64,000 bases of DNA, taken from assembly GCA_014155875.1 (NCBI GenBank), contig JACEFZ010006261.1, positions 434,001-498,000 of the forward strand. The letters are read 5' to 3'. This DNA comes from Cepaea nemoralis (lineage: Eukaryota; Mollusca; Gastropoda; Stylommatophora; Helicidae). The notes below the pieces were generated by a model. That model did no database searches. It worked only from the letters and a program-made list of their open reading frames with translations, and was not told the DNA's origin. The translations under genes and the position numbers were made by a program. Positions 1 to 11,944 of the stretch are shown here, one piece after another (positions within the stretch are counted from its first letter, which is position 1; each line of letters opens with the position of its first letter).

Positions 1-210
1 CTAGATGAAACCACCAAGTCAGTGTACAAAGAGAACGTCAGACTAACAGAGGCACTGAACTACCACATGAAGGAAGGAGACATTTTGAGGAAAGAAAGAG
101 ATAGATTGCTCGAGGAGAATACTAACTTGAAGCAGGAAAAAGAAATCAAAGATATGATGGTGCAGAGTAAAGTTGAACAGTTTAAACATCAAAAGCAGAC
201 TATCAAAGAG
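1..210 (+). CDS. BBOF1: BBOF1 (CCDC176) orthologue, coding exon a (5' end outside window)
   Basis: Open from base 1 in the frame used by the later exons; about 70 residues, lysine- and glutamate-rich coiled coil. It contains YKENVRLTEALNYHMKE, which parallels the vertebrate BBOF1 segment FKENVYLQKALAYHLKE as I remember it. BBOF1 is a basal-body and ciliary protein that aligns and maintains centriole orientation in multiciliated cells of vertebrates; in an arthropod a role in sensory cilia or the sperm flagellum is an inference. The exon ends at GAG followed by the donor GTATGA at 211, phase 0, and the frame stops soon after. There is no start codon because the gene enters from the left of the window. 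The downstream exons at 11.6, 46.4 and 52.7 kb continue the same protein in order, which makes the assignment strong. Confidence 0.88.
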
Positions 211-383
211 GTATGAATTAGACAAGTTTTTTTTTCAATTATAGAGTTTGTATATGAAGCTCAAAATATGTTAAAATCAAGTCATTTTTAAAATGTATAT
301 GTTTTCCAATAAAATTAAAGTTAGTTGCATATCTTTTACAAGATGTTACAACCAATGCCAGCGTGTATTGGCTGTTTTTGTGA

Positions 384-868
384 TTTACTAGGCAATGTTT
401 GTAGATTATGAAAAACATATATTTTGGAAAAGACAAGCTGCTGAAAAGATTCATAATGACGTAGGTCAATATAAGCCTATGAAGAGAGGTATGCAACAGG
501 GATGTTTAATGGTTCCAGATCAGGAACTGCAGGCGACAATGGAAACAGTGATTGATTGGTTTATGGAGATGAATGCTGTCATTAACCTAGAAAAGGCGTC
601 TATCTTGTGATGCTCTCTGGACAATAAGATTGTTAAAAGCTCACAACCCTAACAATAAATGGTAGACCTGGGAATCACTTTTGATAGAAGCTTGTTTTTT
701 AGGGACCATGTTGAAGTGGTGGTTACAAAATGTCAGAATGGGCTCAATAGACTGAAGAGTATGGCAGCAAGGGATATGGAACAGGACATTCTTTTTGAAC
801 TTTTTCAGCACTTGATCATTTCAATCGCTGATCTGTCTTGTAGTCATTTAACATTGCCGGGTATATAA
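384..868 (+). mobile_element. Degraded LINE mosaic: RTE-like RT scrap joined to an N1-like RT thumb
   Basis: The first part (about 384-512) reads FVDYEKHIFWK then GMQQGCLM, a decayed RT motif A joined closely to motif B. From about 515 a different LINE begins: VIDWFMEMNAVINLEKA, then LGITFDRSLFFRDHVE. This matches the element at 38.9-39.3 kb (VIDWCTEMGAVIHPEKA, LGITFDRSLSFKDHVE). A stop at about 608 and frame changes show it is dead. It lies in the first intron visible here. The RTE half is less certain than the N1-like half. Confidence 0.7.
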
Positions 869-923
869 CCATTTGGGTTACTCTTATTAAGCTTCTCAAT
901 TTTTTTATGAGCACTATGAAAAT

Positions 924-1161
924 GCCGGTCTCCCTGGCGAAGGGGTTAAGGACGTTGTTCGTAATTCGGTATACTCACGTACGAAACACAGCTGCGCGTG
1001 ATTCGGCAGCGGATAGCGTCGTGCTGGTTATTTAAGGAGGCATGTGAGGCGGTCGTTCAGAAAGCAATGGAAAACTACTGAACGTAACACTTGCCAAGAT
1101 ATCAACAGCAGCAGAAAAATGCAGGTGTCTTGACTGCAATGTCCTGTAAAGAATATGCAAG
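924..1161 (+). mobile_element. SINE-3 copy, tRNA-derived (degraded)
   Basis: The body (GAAAGCAATGGAAAACTACT through the 3' part near GTCCTGTAAAG and ATATGCAAGG) recurs on the - strand at about 13.96-14.19 kb and 53.39-53.58 kb, with end fragments at about 25.40 kb (+) and 0.31 kb (-). The head resembles a tRNA gene: a box A-like segment TGGCGAAGGGG, but a poor box B here. I could not fix target-site duplications for this copy. Confidence 0.6.
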
Positions 1162-1482
1162 GAAAAAGAAAAAAACTATGAAAATACCCTGCTGGCTTGC
1201 TAGCTCGCAGGTTTAGAACTGAAAAATCTGACCAAGGGGAGTCTGTCCCGCCTGGTAAGCCAAAGCCCCGTTGGCCCATGACCTCGGAGTCATGGTTTCC
1301 CGTTTAACACCATGGGAAGGTGGGGTTGACTTGTGTAGTATGCGGGTCATCAACAGACTACTGATTTTCACTTTTCACCTCTCCTGGGAGAGGCTAGTCG
1401 ATCCTAACCCTACTGGCTGAAGGACCAGGCACAATCCACACTGAAAGAACATCCCCTGAAACAAGTAAACAGCATAAAGTAC
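1162..1482. other. Unassigned intron sequence
   Basis: About 320 bases between a SINE copy and the tail of an RTE. A passage near 1290-1330 (CCCGTTTAACACCATGGG) loosely recalls LINE 5' leader sequence elsewhere in the window. I see no gene or clear repeat. Confidence 0.4.
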
Positions 1483-3906
1483 TTCATTCATTCATTCATT
1501 CATTCTTCAGTAGAATATCCTTTGCAGAACCTCGCTCTCATAACAACCTACCGGAAAACTTCTCGATCATAAGCAAGATGTCGACCCGCGACCAATATAC
1601 CAATCTGGAGATCATCAGCTAAATCCTACACCCATCTTCTCTTTGGCCTTCCTCTTCCCCTCTTTTCAGGCATATACCCTTCCATTATTATTCTCTCGAA
1701 ACTTTCGTGACATTTCAAGTAACCAAATATTTCAATTTTCTTTGTTTTATCTTCTTTAATAGCCAACTTTCTTCAATATTCAGCTCCTGAAGTATGGATG
1801 TTTTTGTTCTTTTCTTTATCCATGATATTCTAAGAACTCGTCTATACCATTTATATTCAAGGGCATTTACGCACTGTTCAGCTTGTTTAATAAGTGTCCA
1901 GGTCTCACATGCGTATGTTGTAATGGGAAAGATGCATGCTCTTATATGTCTAATTTTTGTAGTTATATCTGTTCCACCCCACAATTTATTCAGTTGTTTT
2001 GGTCTTTGAAGAGCAATAGATGTTTGTCTTTTAATTTCTTCCATCGTGTCACCATTGTTGGCAATCAATGACCCAAGATGTTCGAAATGTTCCACCACCT
2101 CCAATTTTTCCTCATTAACATACATTTCTTTCTCCATAGTAGTTTTATCTGTATATCTATTGGTTTTGTTATGTTAAGATATAAGTTGTGATTTTCACTT
2201 TTCAATTGGATTGAGGTTATTTGGCTTTCTATACCATTCTGTGTTGCGAATAGCAATACTGCATGATCAGCATATTGAATATCTGGTATTTCATGACCAC
2301 CGATATTTAGGGCATCATATTGCTCCCTGTTTATATAATCTCTGACATTTCACATTATATTTTTGGTGTATTGGTTAAACAAATAGGGGGACAGCACACA
2401 GTCCAGATGGAATCCTTGCTTGATCTCAAACCAGTCTGATGTTTCGCCATCTATTCAAACGCTGCTTGCTGGTCTAGATAGAGCAATTCTATGAGCTGTA
2501 TTACATGTGATGGAAAACCCATATTCCTCATGATTTCTCAAAGTTTCTGATGTTGTACACAGTCAAATGTCTTTGAATAATCCACAAAACATGAGAATAT
2601 GTTTACATTAAATTCTCTGCACTTCTCTATTATTAACCACATGTAGAGTATGTGATCTTTTGTTCCTCTTCCTTGCCTAAATCCAGCTTGAATCATGTTA
2701 ATTCCTACGTCCATTTTATTACAAAGTCTTTCCATTATGATGTTTAATAGAATTGTACTTGCATGACTGATCACGGCAACAGTTCTGTAGTTGGTGCATA
2801 ATGTCAGGTTGCCCTTTTTTGGTATTGGAATGAAGATAGTTCTCTTCCAATCATTTGGCCATATACCATATTTCCATATCTTTTTACATAATACGTGATA
2901 GATATGTATGCTTTTTTCTCCTCCCGCTTTAATTAGTTAAGCTGGTATCTCATCACATCCAAGTGATTTACCATTCTTCGGGTTCTTCATTGCCCATGCA
3001 ATTTCATCTAATGAGGGTTCAGGTTCTGTCTCTGTTGTCATTGGTTCATGTATCTCATTCATATCCTCACTGTCACTCATATCATACATTCCACTGCGGT
3101 ATTCTTGACATCTTTCTAAAATTTGTCTAAATTCTGTTACGGTATTTCCCAACTTGTCACAGACAACATTTAATTGAAGCTGAGCATTTCTTGTCAATAA
3201 CTTCATTTCTTTGAACATTTCGTAATCTCTTCCAGTCTCGTACAACTATCTTGTAAATATTGGTGTTTGTCCTTTCTTGTGTTCTTTCTTATTCCTCTAG
3301 TTAAAGATTTATACTTCATCCTGTGGTTATCGGATTCACCTCCTTCTGTTTCAGTTTCCTTCGTTGTTTTATTAATTCTAACGTGTCTGATGTAATCTAT
3401 GGCTTATGTTGCTTTTTCTTGGTCTTTTGCTGCAGTTAGTTATCAAGATATCTCTAGAGTGTATTGCCAATGCATCAGATGTCAATTCCTCCTGTATAGA
3501 CATCAAGACCCCAAAACGATTCTTCACTTCTACGTTGTATGCATCTGGTATTTTTGTGAGATAAAAACGAAATGGCCTTGGTCCTTGGTAAGCTTTTTCA
3601 GTTTTACTTTCACATCTGCTTCTAATAACTGATGATCTGAATCACAGTCTGCACTTCGTAAGGTTTTTGTCGATGTTATGCTTGATCTCCATCTTCTTTG
3701 TATTAAAATATAATCTATCTGGTTTTTTGGTTGTACTGTCCGGGGACTTCCATGTGAAGATTCTTTCCTGGGTGTTGTTTAAAAAGTGTGTTGGCTATTG
3801 TTGACTGTCTTTTTTGCGCAAAATTCAATTAGTTTGTCACCTGCATCATTTCTATTTTCCAATCCAAATTTTCCTAAAACGTGTCTCACATGTTCAGCTC
3901 TTCCTG
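1483..3906 (-). mobile_element. RTE-A copy 1, 5'-truncated RTE-like LINE
   Basis: Read on the - strand this is the RT and 3' part of the same family as 17.3-20.7 kb. It ends in an (ATTC)n tail at 1483-1505. Segments seen: end of the endonuclease (3640-3906), the pre-RT linker (2937-3245), RT motif A near 2560 (CFVDYSKTFDCVQHQKL), and the C-terminal region (1715-2256). Several frameshifts and stops break it. The family encodes an APE-type endonuclease plus reverse transcriptase for target-primed reverse transcription. At about 3906 the RTE-A sequence stops inside the endonuclease and a second RTE family begins on the same strand. Confidence 0.9.
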
Positions 3907-5880
3907 TACCCACTTTTTTCTTTTGATCACTGGACCACAGGCTTTCTTTATTCCTTCATACATGCTTCTTATGTTTCCCTTATCACTTGCGATTTGAATG
4001 GACTCACATAACTTGATCCAATAATCATTTGCACACTGCCTGGCAGCCTTTTGCACATCCTTCCTAGCTTGCCTTAGTTCACTCAGAGTGTTACGCGTTG
4101 GTCTTTCCTTGTTTCTTAAGAGAGCTTTCTTCTTCTTATCAATCAAGGGTTGCAGAGTCTCGCTGTTTGCCGCAATCCAGTCCTGCCTCTTATGATCCAC
4201 AGTGCCGTAAACCCCTACGGCAGTTTTATAAAGAGTTTCCTTAATTTGACCCCACTTTTCATTTACTGTAAAATTTTCTGGTGTATCAGTGAAAGCGTCT
4301 TCAAGTTGCTGTTGAAACTGAAAGCACTTTTCAGGATCATGAGTGTTAATAATATTAATCCTGGGGCTAGATTTGTGTTTAGCTGTGTAGATTCTCTTTG
4401 GTCTCAGTCTAACCCCTGCAACAACCAAAGAATGATCCGTATCACAGTCTGCACTGTAGTAACTTCGAGTCAACGATATATGGTTCAGATGTTGTCTCCG
4501 TGTGATGATGAAGTCCAGCTGGTGTCAATGGCCGGATCTTGGATGTTTCCATGTGACCTTATGCATCTCTTTTGTTTTAAAAAAGGAGTTTGTAAAACAT
4601 AGGTCATTACTGGTGCAATGCTCCAGCAGCCTTTGCCCATTTTCATTCATGCGACCGATGTTGTATTTTCCAAGGCACACTGGCCATGAACTCGAGTCCT
4701 TGCCCACACGAGCATTGAAATCACCGAGCATATAAATGTAGTCAGATTTTGGAACTGCCCTGATCACGGAGTCTAACTCCTCATAGAACGAATCCTTAAC
4801 ATCATCAGAGGAATCGAGTGTCGGTGCATATGCAGTAATAATGGTGGCAAACCCACAAGCGCAAGGATAATAGTCTTTCATTTCCTCCTGCTGGAATTTC
4901 AATCATTCCCAGTAGCGAATTCTTCACTGCAAAGCCCACACCGTGTTGCCTTTTTTCTGCCTGCCCTCTACCCTTCCAAAAAATGGTGTAATTGCTTTCC
5001 CTGAGTGACCCTTCCTCAGCGAGGCGAGTCTCCTGCAGGCCAGCAATATCAATGTTAAGACGACTGAGTTCGGCATCAATCACAGCCGTTTTTCTCACAT
5101 CGTCAATATTGGTCAAGTCAGTGGAAATTCCTGGACACATGGTTCTCACATTCCAGGTTGCATCCGTAGCTTGAGGTTTCTATTTTTATTTTTGTTTGTA
5201 CCTGGTGCATTGGTTTTACAGCCTGCGATTCAGATTTTGTCCTAGCCCCAAGCACCCATTGAAGCAGTCAGGCTGTGGCGGATCAGCACCCAATTGGCCG
5301 GGGGCTGCCCAGCTTGAGGCGGGCGGTAGCTGATCAGTGACACCTGTAGGTGTCTCCCACTGTCAGAGGCAACGCGTGGCGTCCCATGTCTACGCCAGTT
5401 GACAGGGACTTATAACCCGTAACAGTTGCCTCTCGCTTTGATTCCGAGACCAGTTAAGACCAGGGATGGAGTTACTGCCTCTCCGTAGCACAAAGCCTGG
5501 GACAAAATATAGAGATCATGTGTTGCCCATGCAGCATGATCCCTCTCTCGGCCTGCCTAGTTCACTCCAGAGGAAAGGTAATACCCCTACATCTGGAACA
5601 AGACAAGCTGCAGAAGCTGTCGGATCAGCAAAGCAATGCTCTAACTGTCCGCCTGTCGGAGCTTCGATCCTAGACCAGCTGCCAACCAAGGCTTAGGGCC
5701 TGGTCTGCCCTGCCATGACATTTTGTCTTTAGCTTGCATTTCCTCGCACCAGGGTAAGGCTTGTACCCTCCCAATTGCGCTCTTTCGCCCGAAGCCGTTG
5801 GCACAATGTGGGGTGTCGGGTTTGGTAAGCGCCGCCCAACGTTCGGCGCTAACAGAAAGCAGGTAGTACCGTCTACTGTT
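3907..5880 (-). mobile_element. RTE-B fragment: endonuclease half plus 5' leader
   Basis: From 5170 down to 3907 on the - strand is an APE-type endonuclease: LQETRLAEEGSLRESNY, then YMLGDFNARVGKD (catalytic D and N of the GDFN motif), WKHPRSGH, and after a frame change DCDTDHSLVV, followed by a basic linker up to about 3910. It is a different family from RTE-A. It is broken by frameshifts near 4900 and 4520 and has no RT. The region 5171-5880 has no coding sense and ends near a block reading GGTAAGGCTTGTACCCTCCC; I take it as the 5' leader of the same element. The leader extent is inferred. Confidence 0.8.
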
Positions 5881-6559
5881 ATACGGTAGCTCAGTAATAT
5901 CTGACTAAGACCTAAGAAGATACATTATGACATATAGTGAGACAACACTCTTACTAATAGGTTCCTCTAGTGACAGGTGACTGAAAGTTGTACAGCAAAA
6001 ACTACAATGATTTTAAGATTGTTCTACACCGGACGCAGCCCACAGCCTGTAGCATGGCTTAGCTATTTGATAGATTTCTCACACCAAAGTAGCGACAAGT
6101 AGACATTCACACAAGAAAGACTATTCACTGCCAAAGACAAGATCGAAGTGGCTCGTGAATCTAGGCTGTAGGAAATTACAGGCCCCAGAAATGATCTAGT
6201 ATTCTAACAGTGACCAGGCTAGCAAGGTAAGGGGAACAACAGTACTATAGTATAGATCGTAGAGCTATTAATCTTGCTACAAGTGCTTGGGAAGTTAAAT
6301 ATCTCACAGTACTCTCACGTTCTCACCACATGGAGATATGAAGACAAATGATACAGTTAACCCCTCTGATGTATCTCCACCTTGAAGTGGTACAAGGGCT
6401 TGCGTGTCCCAATGACCTCAAGAGCCCTGCCGATGGAAGTACATCTACATGTCGTACAGGCTTTGAGATAAGGACCAGGCCAAGAGAGACACAACCTGCT
6501 GCTCTGCAGGTAGACTGAAGATAACAGTCAAAAGTTCAAACCAGGCATACATAGCCACT
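5881..6559. other. Unassigned intron sequence
   Basis: About 680 bases without a convincing reading frame, RNA gene or terminal repeat. It adjoins a duplicated block that starts near 6560, so it may be part of the same unidentified element. Confidence 0.4.
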
Positions 6560-6815
6560 AATTCTTGGTCCGGACACTTACTCTAAAACTCCCAGCTGAG
6601 GGATATGGCTGAACGCCTCTAAGCCATAAACCCTTGGATGTAAGAGCCGGGCCAATACGCACCTACTGCAAAACAGAGGTGAGATGCTGAGAACGCTACA
6701 TACTTAGTTCAGATACTTGCTCGAAGGCTCTCAGCTGGGGGATATGAGAGATCCCCGGAAGAGAGGGCATGGTCATTACTCACTCACTGTCACGCGGAGG
6801 TAAGATGCTGAGCCG
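6560..6815 (+). repeat. Imperfect tandem repeat, two units of about 120-140 bp
   Basis: The blocks containing CCAGCTGAGGGATATG near 6592 and CTCAGCTGGGGGATATG near 6730 are followed by similar sequences ending GAGATGCTGAG (about 6681) and AAGATGCTGAG (about 6802). The offset differs between the two ends, so the units carry indels. Confidence 0.6.
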
Positions 6816-6959
6816 GAAGCACATGTAGCCTACATCGTGAGCGGCTACTAAAGGTGAAAAAAAGCCCCAGACGCACGAAACGGTTACCATGAAAGACTGT
6901 ATCTACACTCATAGAGTGAGTATAGTCAAAGGTAAAAAAAAAAAACGTGTCAAAACAGG

Positions 6960-7380
6960 AAATGGCATGCTTGGCTAGCGAACTCATTATGTGGAAATCC
7001 GAAGCGAAAGCTTGATGAGTGGATCTTGCCCACAGACTGTCCACCCCTGTTTTGTGTGGGGAGCGAGCAGTGGCACACGAAATGCCCAATAATGGAAGTG
7101 AGGAATTAAAACAGCCATGAGCAGGAAGTGGTGATTCCTCGGGTGAGCCCAGTCTCAGAGCACTATGTGCCGGCTCTGCAATTATGGAAGCCTCCTTTAA
7201 TAGCGGGGAATGCACATGGACTGCCCCTGCCTTCCCTTGAGAATGTCTTTGACCGTTCTACCTTGACCATGTCAAACTCTAATGTCTCTCAAAACCCCGG
7301 GAAGGCACATCAGTAAAAACGTCCGCTGAAGTCGGATGTGCTCGCCTAAGGGTGTAAATAAATCACACACAACACATAAA
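6960..7380 (+). repeat. Direct repeat, left copy (about 0.4 kb)
   Basis: This block matches 7620-8035 over most of its length. Shared landmarks in the same order are TGTGTGGGGAGC, GAGGAATTAAA, CAGCCATGAGCA, GTGAGCCCAG, TCGGCTCTGCAA-like sequence, CATGGACTG and GTCGGATGTG followed by GCCTAAGGGT. Divergence is moderate, so it is not a recent duplication. No coding function is visible; reading frames across it (for example 6790-7215 on the - strand) look accidental. Confidence 0.75.
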
Positions 7381-7390
7381 CGTCCGAGTG

Positions 7391-7610
7391 AAATGTCCTT
7401 CATGCTCGGAACATCTCCGACTAACTAGTCTTCCGAATGTCCTTCACGTCCTGATCAGCTCTGACTAGCTAGTTTTCCAATTGTTTCTCGTGCTCAGAAC
7501 AGCTCTGACTATCTAGTCTTCCAAATGTCCTTCGTGTCTGGAACAGCTCTTACTAGCTAGTTTTCCGAATATCTGTCGTGCGGGGAACAGCTCTAACTAT
7601 TTTGTTTTCC
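7391..7610 (+). repeat. 44-bp minisatellite, five exact-period units
   Basis: Five units start at 7391, 7435, 7479, 7523 and 7567, each exactly 44 bases and each ending TTCC. The shared core is CAGCTCTGACTAGCTAGTTTT with substitutions. No unit has an indel relative to the others although they differ by many substitutions. The array separates the two copies of the 0.4-kb direct repeat. Confidence 0.9.
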
Positions 7611-7619
7611 GGGCACAGC

Positions 7620-8040
7620 GACTAGCACATGTTCAAATCGAAAGCTCGCTAAGTGGATATCGTCTGCAGTCCGACCGTCCCTGGTCTGTGTGGGGAGCAG
7701 CACGTGGAGAACAAAATGCCCAATACATTGAAGTGAGGAATTAAAGCAGCCATGAGCAAGACGTGGCAATTCCCTCGGTGAGCCCAGCACCAGAGCGCTA
7801 TGTGTCGGCTCTGCAACTCTGGAAGCCACCCTGGATGGCCGATAATGCCCATGGACTGTCCCTGCCTTGCCTTGAGGGTTGATCGTGAAGTATTCGACCG
7901 TTCTAACTTGATAAACTGGGATGTGGATGGCACCACAAAAGTGAGAGTCTCCGGGGAATGCTAACCTGGTCAAAAACGCACGCAAAAGTCGGATGTGTTG
8001 GCCTAAGGGTCTAGGCCCAAGGGTGCATAACAATACACCA
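7620..8040 (+). repeat. Direct repeat, right copy (about 0.4 kb)
   Basis: Second copy of the 6960-7380 block, about 650 bases downstream in the same orientation, with the 44-bp array between. The right edge in both copies carries GTCGGATGTG and GCCTAAGGGT. Together the two copies and the array look like the long terminal or subterminal region of an old element, but no element ends could be proven. Confidence 0.7.
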
Positions 8041-9929
8041 CATCTAAATCTGAAAAAAAAAACAACAACTTCAGATTAACGCAGAAAAAGAAGATACAGT
8101 TACGACATTTCACTCTGTAACACAGAAGCACTATACTAATCTTAGTTAAAGATTATAACAGAATCTCTTGGTTTTAAATTTATACTATACAATCTACATT
8201 TATTTGAAATCACTGAGTGCTCTCCATGGGGGACAACACCGACACAGAAAAGGGGTTTGAATATACCCACGATTTCCTAAATTGTTATATTGTATCTTCC
8301 GGTTGTCTATCTTATTCTTAGGCTGATTTTGAGAATGATATTGTTTTATTTATCGACTGAAGCACGTTGGCCCCTGGACAAAATCTCATAAGTAGTAAAG
8401 GGGTGGCAGACGGGTGTTGAGCCACTTACCTTCGGCTCCCTGTCCTCGCAGCTGGCAATCGTATTACTGGAGATCTGGTCTCTGTTCCTACTACCTCCTC
8501 ATGCGATGACAAGTTCACGATTCTGCAGGCTGGATGTACTGAGTTCCGACTTGTTCTTATTTTATTAATCTATGTAAAGTCATATGATTGTCTCTGTTAG
8601 CTTGAACACTGTTCAGAACTTGACTCTGGTATTATGGTGCTACTGGACACTTATTATTTATACACAATTCAAATGGGGCAAGTAAGCCACGATGAAACAC
8701 AAGTTGTATTTAGTAACGTTGGTGGTTGTTATATTGCTTAGTTGTAGTTTTTGCAGTCAGATTTAGTATTTATCAGCGATGAGGGGTACAATAATCTGCA
8801 ATCAAAGTAAATAGTAACCTCGTATGAGTGGTCATGGAGGACTCTCCATCTGTCCCGTAAGACGACGTTAATGCCAGTCTCATACATTGCACACTTCTTT
8901 CCATCAAACAGGTGGTACGGGTATCCTGCCTCTACTGTCAAGTCTCATTGTCATGCAAGAACATATATACATATATATGTATAATAATATTGTAAATTCC
9001 CCCAGGATGGACCCAAGTAGGAAATGATAATTGATTACACAGATAATCGTCTGATCTGTGACTACCCCTTACTTAAGCCGCATGTTTTAGAAAATTATAC
9101 ATTTACTCGGACTAATGCAATTTTAATAGTGATTATATGTTAGGCTAACGAATGCCTTCACTCACGACAGAAATAATAATGGTGGCATAGCTGTGTCAGC
9201 CCACGCTGGATGTGGTTGACCTGATCACACGCGGTAGAAGGTTGAACAATGCGACAAATAAAAGCCATATTTAGTATCTACATAATCCATACTTTTAGTC
9301 ACAACTTTCTCCCTTGAATCACCCATTATTATCATGTAAATATAGTAATTAAATATCTAAAGGCTGATCTAGTAAAGATTAACTAACGTTCCATGAGAAT
9401 TGACGAAACTAGTGTTCCGGATATTAGCATGTGTGTTTATATTTTCAACCGGCATACTGCGCCATCTTGCAACATTCGCCTTCTTCGTACATTCTCGACT
9501 TTCCGTGTTCTTCCTCACACAATATGATTCAGATCCTTGTGCAATTATCCCGGCATTAGCCTTGCAATCAATATCCTTCTAAGATTAATTACCTATTCGA
9601 TCTCCTAAGCAGAATGTCACGACACTGAAATATTGTACATATACACAAAAAGAATCATTAATTAATTAATTATTTAATTACACATACCCAGTAGTTCTTG
9701 CGATTACACTACTCGGCTGCGGGATTGTTGCCACTAGCTGTTCTACTTTCTTAACTTTCAAATGAAGACTAACATGAGCTTTAAAGTAATTTTGTATATT
9801 ACTAAAGTTTAATACATTATTACAGTGCTAGGTCTCACTTGCATCTTTCCCGCAGCATCAGAATTAGAAATGCTGGCTATGTGTAGAACGGCCGATATGT
9901 ATACTTCTATAAGAAGTGATACCAATTCA
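8041..9929. other. Unassigned intron sequence, possible old LTR-element sequence
   Basis: No gene, RNA or known repeat motif is convincing. A 67-codon frame at 8738-8941 (- strand) has no recognisable relatives and is probably chance. Because the relic element body at 9930-10645 follows directly, part of this block may be the upstream part of that relic, but I could not align it with the 30.9-kb LTR. Confidence 0.4.
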
Positions 9930-10645
9930 CAGTTCTTTGGGAAACCACTGGATTTCTCATATCTGGATAACTTATACTAACCTAGGACTTTCAAACATTG
10001 AGTCAAAATGGGATTTTGTTGGAGAGAAACTTGCCAAGATAAAGAAGTATCGAGGGAAGGAAACAATGAAATTGGGAAGGAATGGACGTATACCCTACCA
10101 AGAAAGAGGCAAACACAAATTGTGTGCTCATCATAAAATTATGATGCGTAGCAAATTTCCTACCAAAAGGAAAGATTTATGGATCTTATTATGATCTATA
10201 CCGACGCTGGAAAAGAACAAGGAACAACATTACTGCGACCAATTCATTTAAGAAAACACTGGTGGCACTCCCTCTGCTGATAGGCCAAGGCCCAGTGATA
10301 GAGTGGATTATGAATGTCTCTAAATGGTGCAGACGATTCCTGTTACCCATAAGAAAGGAATTTCCCAGCTGGGAATAGGAAAAACCTCCAGAGGACTGGA
10401 CATTACAGAGCAATAGCACAGAAATCCGACATGATTCTAAGAGGAAAAGTATACAAGATTTATCCTAGGATGATGAACATGGGATGTCTCTATGCACTCG
10501 CAGGACAACCCACTGCCACAAAGAATATTGGGAACCTAGACTTGTAGGTAGTTGTGAAACTGAGAGTACTTAAATACATTCTTGGGTGTTGCCGAGGCTT
10601 TCTCATAGCCTTCATGATGAAACTACTTAAATTGGTGATCTCTGT
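9930..10645 (+). mobile_element. Relic body of an LTR element related to 33.5-36.3 kb
   Basis: This stretch is a diverged, frameshifted relative of 35.55-36.26 kb. Matching landmarks in order include GGAAAG...ATGGATCTT(ATT)ATGATCTATA versus ATGGATCTGTTATGGATCTATA, TGGTGCAGACGATT versus TGGTGTAAAACGATT, and CAGGACAACCCACTGCCACA (identical in both). Its end (GAAACTACTTAAATTGGTG, then CTCTGTGGCA) parallels the polypurine tract and LTR start of the younger element (GAAAC...AAAGGGGGAAG, then CTCTGTCACG). So a decayed 3' LTR should begin near 10645. Confidence 0.7.
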
Positions 10646-11613
10646 GGCAAAACACCTCAGCAATATTAGAATGTATCTCTCATTCTACAAGAAAATAATA
10701 AAAACCCACAAGGAATAACAATATAGATACCTAAAAACTTTACCACGCTGCTCAGTTTACAATTTAATGACGCAAAATTGTAAGCCATCGCACAAAGCGA
10801 AGCTGCTTTCTATCAATTGTTGGAAAATCCCATTTCACATTGGAGAAAAAGGGACTTTAAGTAGTGTAATGCGGGCTAAAGGATGACCGTTTTTGTGGAG
10901 GTGGAGGCGGCGGTGGAGGGTTATAGATTACTCCGCAAAGGGCGATAACTTCTGGTATATTTCTTTTTGAAAAAGGCGTAGTCTAGTGGGTGTAGTCAAG
11001 TGGTCAAGAGATGGTTCAGCTGTTAAGGGATGGTCAAGTGACCCCTTAAATTGTAGGGTAGGGTGCGCATAGTGACATGGTGTTTGTTAAAGTGAGCGAT
11101 GGCGTATTCAAGAGGTGGTTAAGGGGTCAAGGGGTAGTCAAGTGACTGCTTACATTGTAGGGGAGGGTACCTCTAGTGTACAACATAGCACAATAACAAA
11201 CAAACGATTAAATAGGAAACAAACATAAAAGGTAACATTTTTCACACGACTTTTATTGGTAGACAACGTGTATTCGGTTACAACAGCTAAAGCTGGCGCC
11301 GTTTACGACCCACAGATATCAGAGGGGTTTGGTTATTGTTGTCACAATATGAGTTCAACTGGGGAAAGTCGAGTTTGTTTCTCCGCATAGATCGTTCTAG
11401 AAGCACCTGAATTCGAATGACCGAGGTTGCTAGGTGCACTAACATTATCTCGTGAGTGGAGAAAATAGGTTCTCCAATCGGAAGAAAGCATTCTTCTCGC
11501 TTTATATCAGGAGACGCATGTTCTCAGTCCCAGCGAGGCAACAGTTTTATTTTTACTATTAGAAATAAAGTGATAAAACGAAACTCCAAAACAAACTTTT
11601 TTTTCATTTGCAG
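10646..11613. other. Unassigned; possible decayed LTR, with a short local duplication
   Basis: By position this could be the decayed 3' LTR of the relic at 9.93-10.65 kb, but I cannot align it convincingly. Within it, GGTCAAGTGACCCCTTAAATTGTAGGG-like sequence near 11032-11058 is repeated about 104 bases on (AGTCAAGTGACTGCTTACATTGTAGGG-like, near 11137-11163), an imperfect tandem duplication. The last 20 bases are a pyrimidine-rich acceptor for exon b. Confidence 0.4.
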
Positions 11614-11885
11614 ATGATGAACAAAATTAGAATTCTAGAGAAAACCCTCAGCCATGTTGTTAAAGAATCTGAGACAGAACGTGAAGCTATTATTCATAGA
11701 GGAGAGGTTGAAAATAATTCTGCAAAGGTTGAAATGATGAAATTACAGAGAGTAATTGAACTGAAGACTAGAGAAATGAACAAAGTTAAAAGATTGGCGA
11801 AAAATATACTTGATGAAAGGACGGAACTTGAAAACTTTTTCCTCACAAGCTTGGATGACGTCAAGGCTGAAGTAGCAGACAACCA
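11614..11885 (+). CDS. BBOF1: BBOF1 orthologue, coding exon b
   Basis: Acceptor TTCATTTGCAG at 11603-11613; the exon opens in phase 0 with ATGATGAACAAA, an internal methionine pair and not the gene start. It encodes about 90 residues of coiled coil including REMNKVKRLAKNILDERTE, nearly the same as vertebrate BBOF1 (REMNRVKKLAKNILDERTE), followed by LENFFLTSLDDVK versus VERFFLDALHQVK. The donor is CA|GTAAGT at 11886, phase 2. This is the best conserved segment of the gene in the window and the main reason for the BBOF1 call. Confidence 0.95.
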
Positions 11886-11944
11886 GTAAGTGATGTGTTA
11901 AAAGTATCATCAAATTTTTGCAAGAACTTTTTTGCTCAATCATA

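Noticed and set aside
8738..8941. 67-codon - strand frame as a small gene
   Set aside because: No family resemblance, no splice or promoter support, and it lies within a TE-rich intron.
10189..10419. 76-codon - strand frame as a gene
   Set aside because: It is antisense to the relic LTR-element interior.
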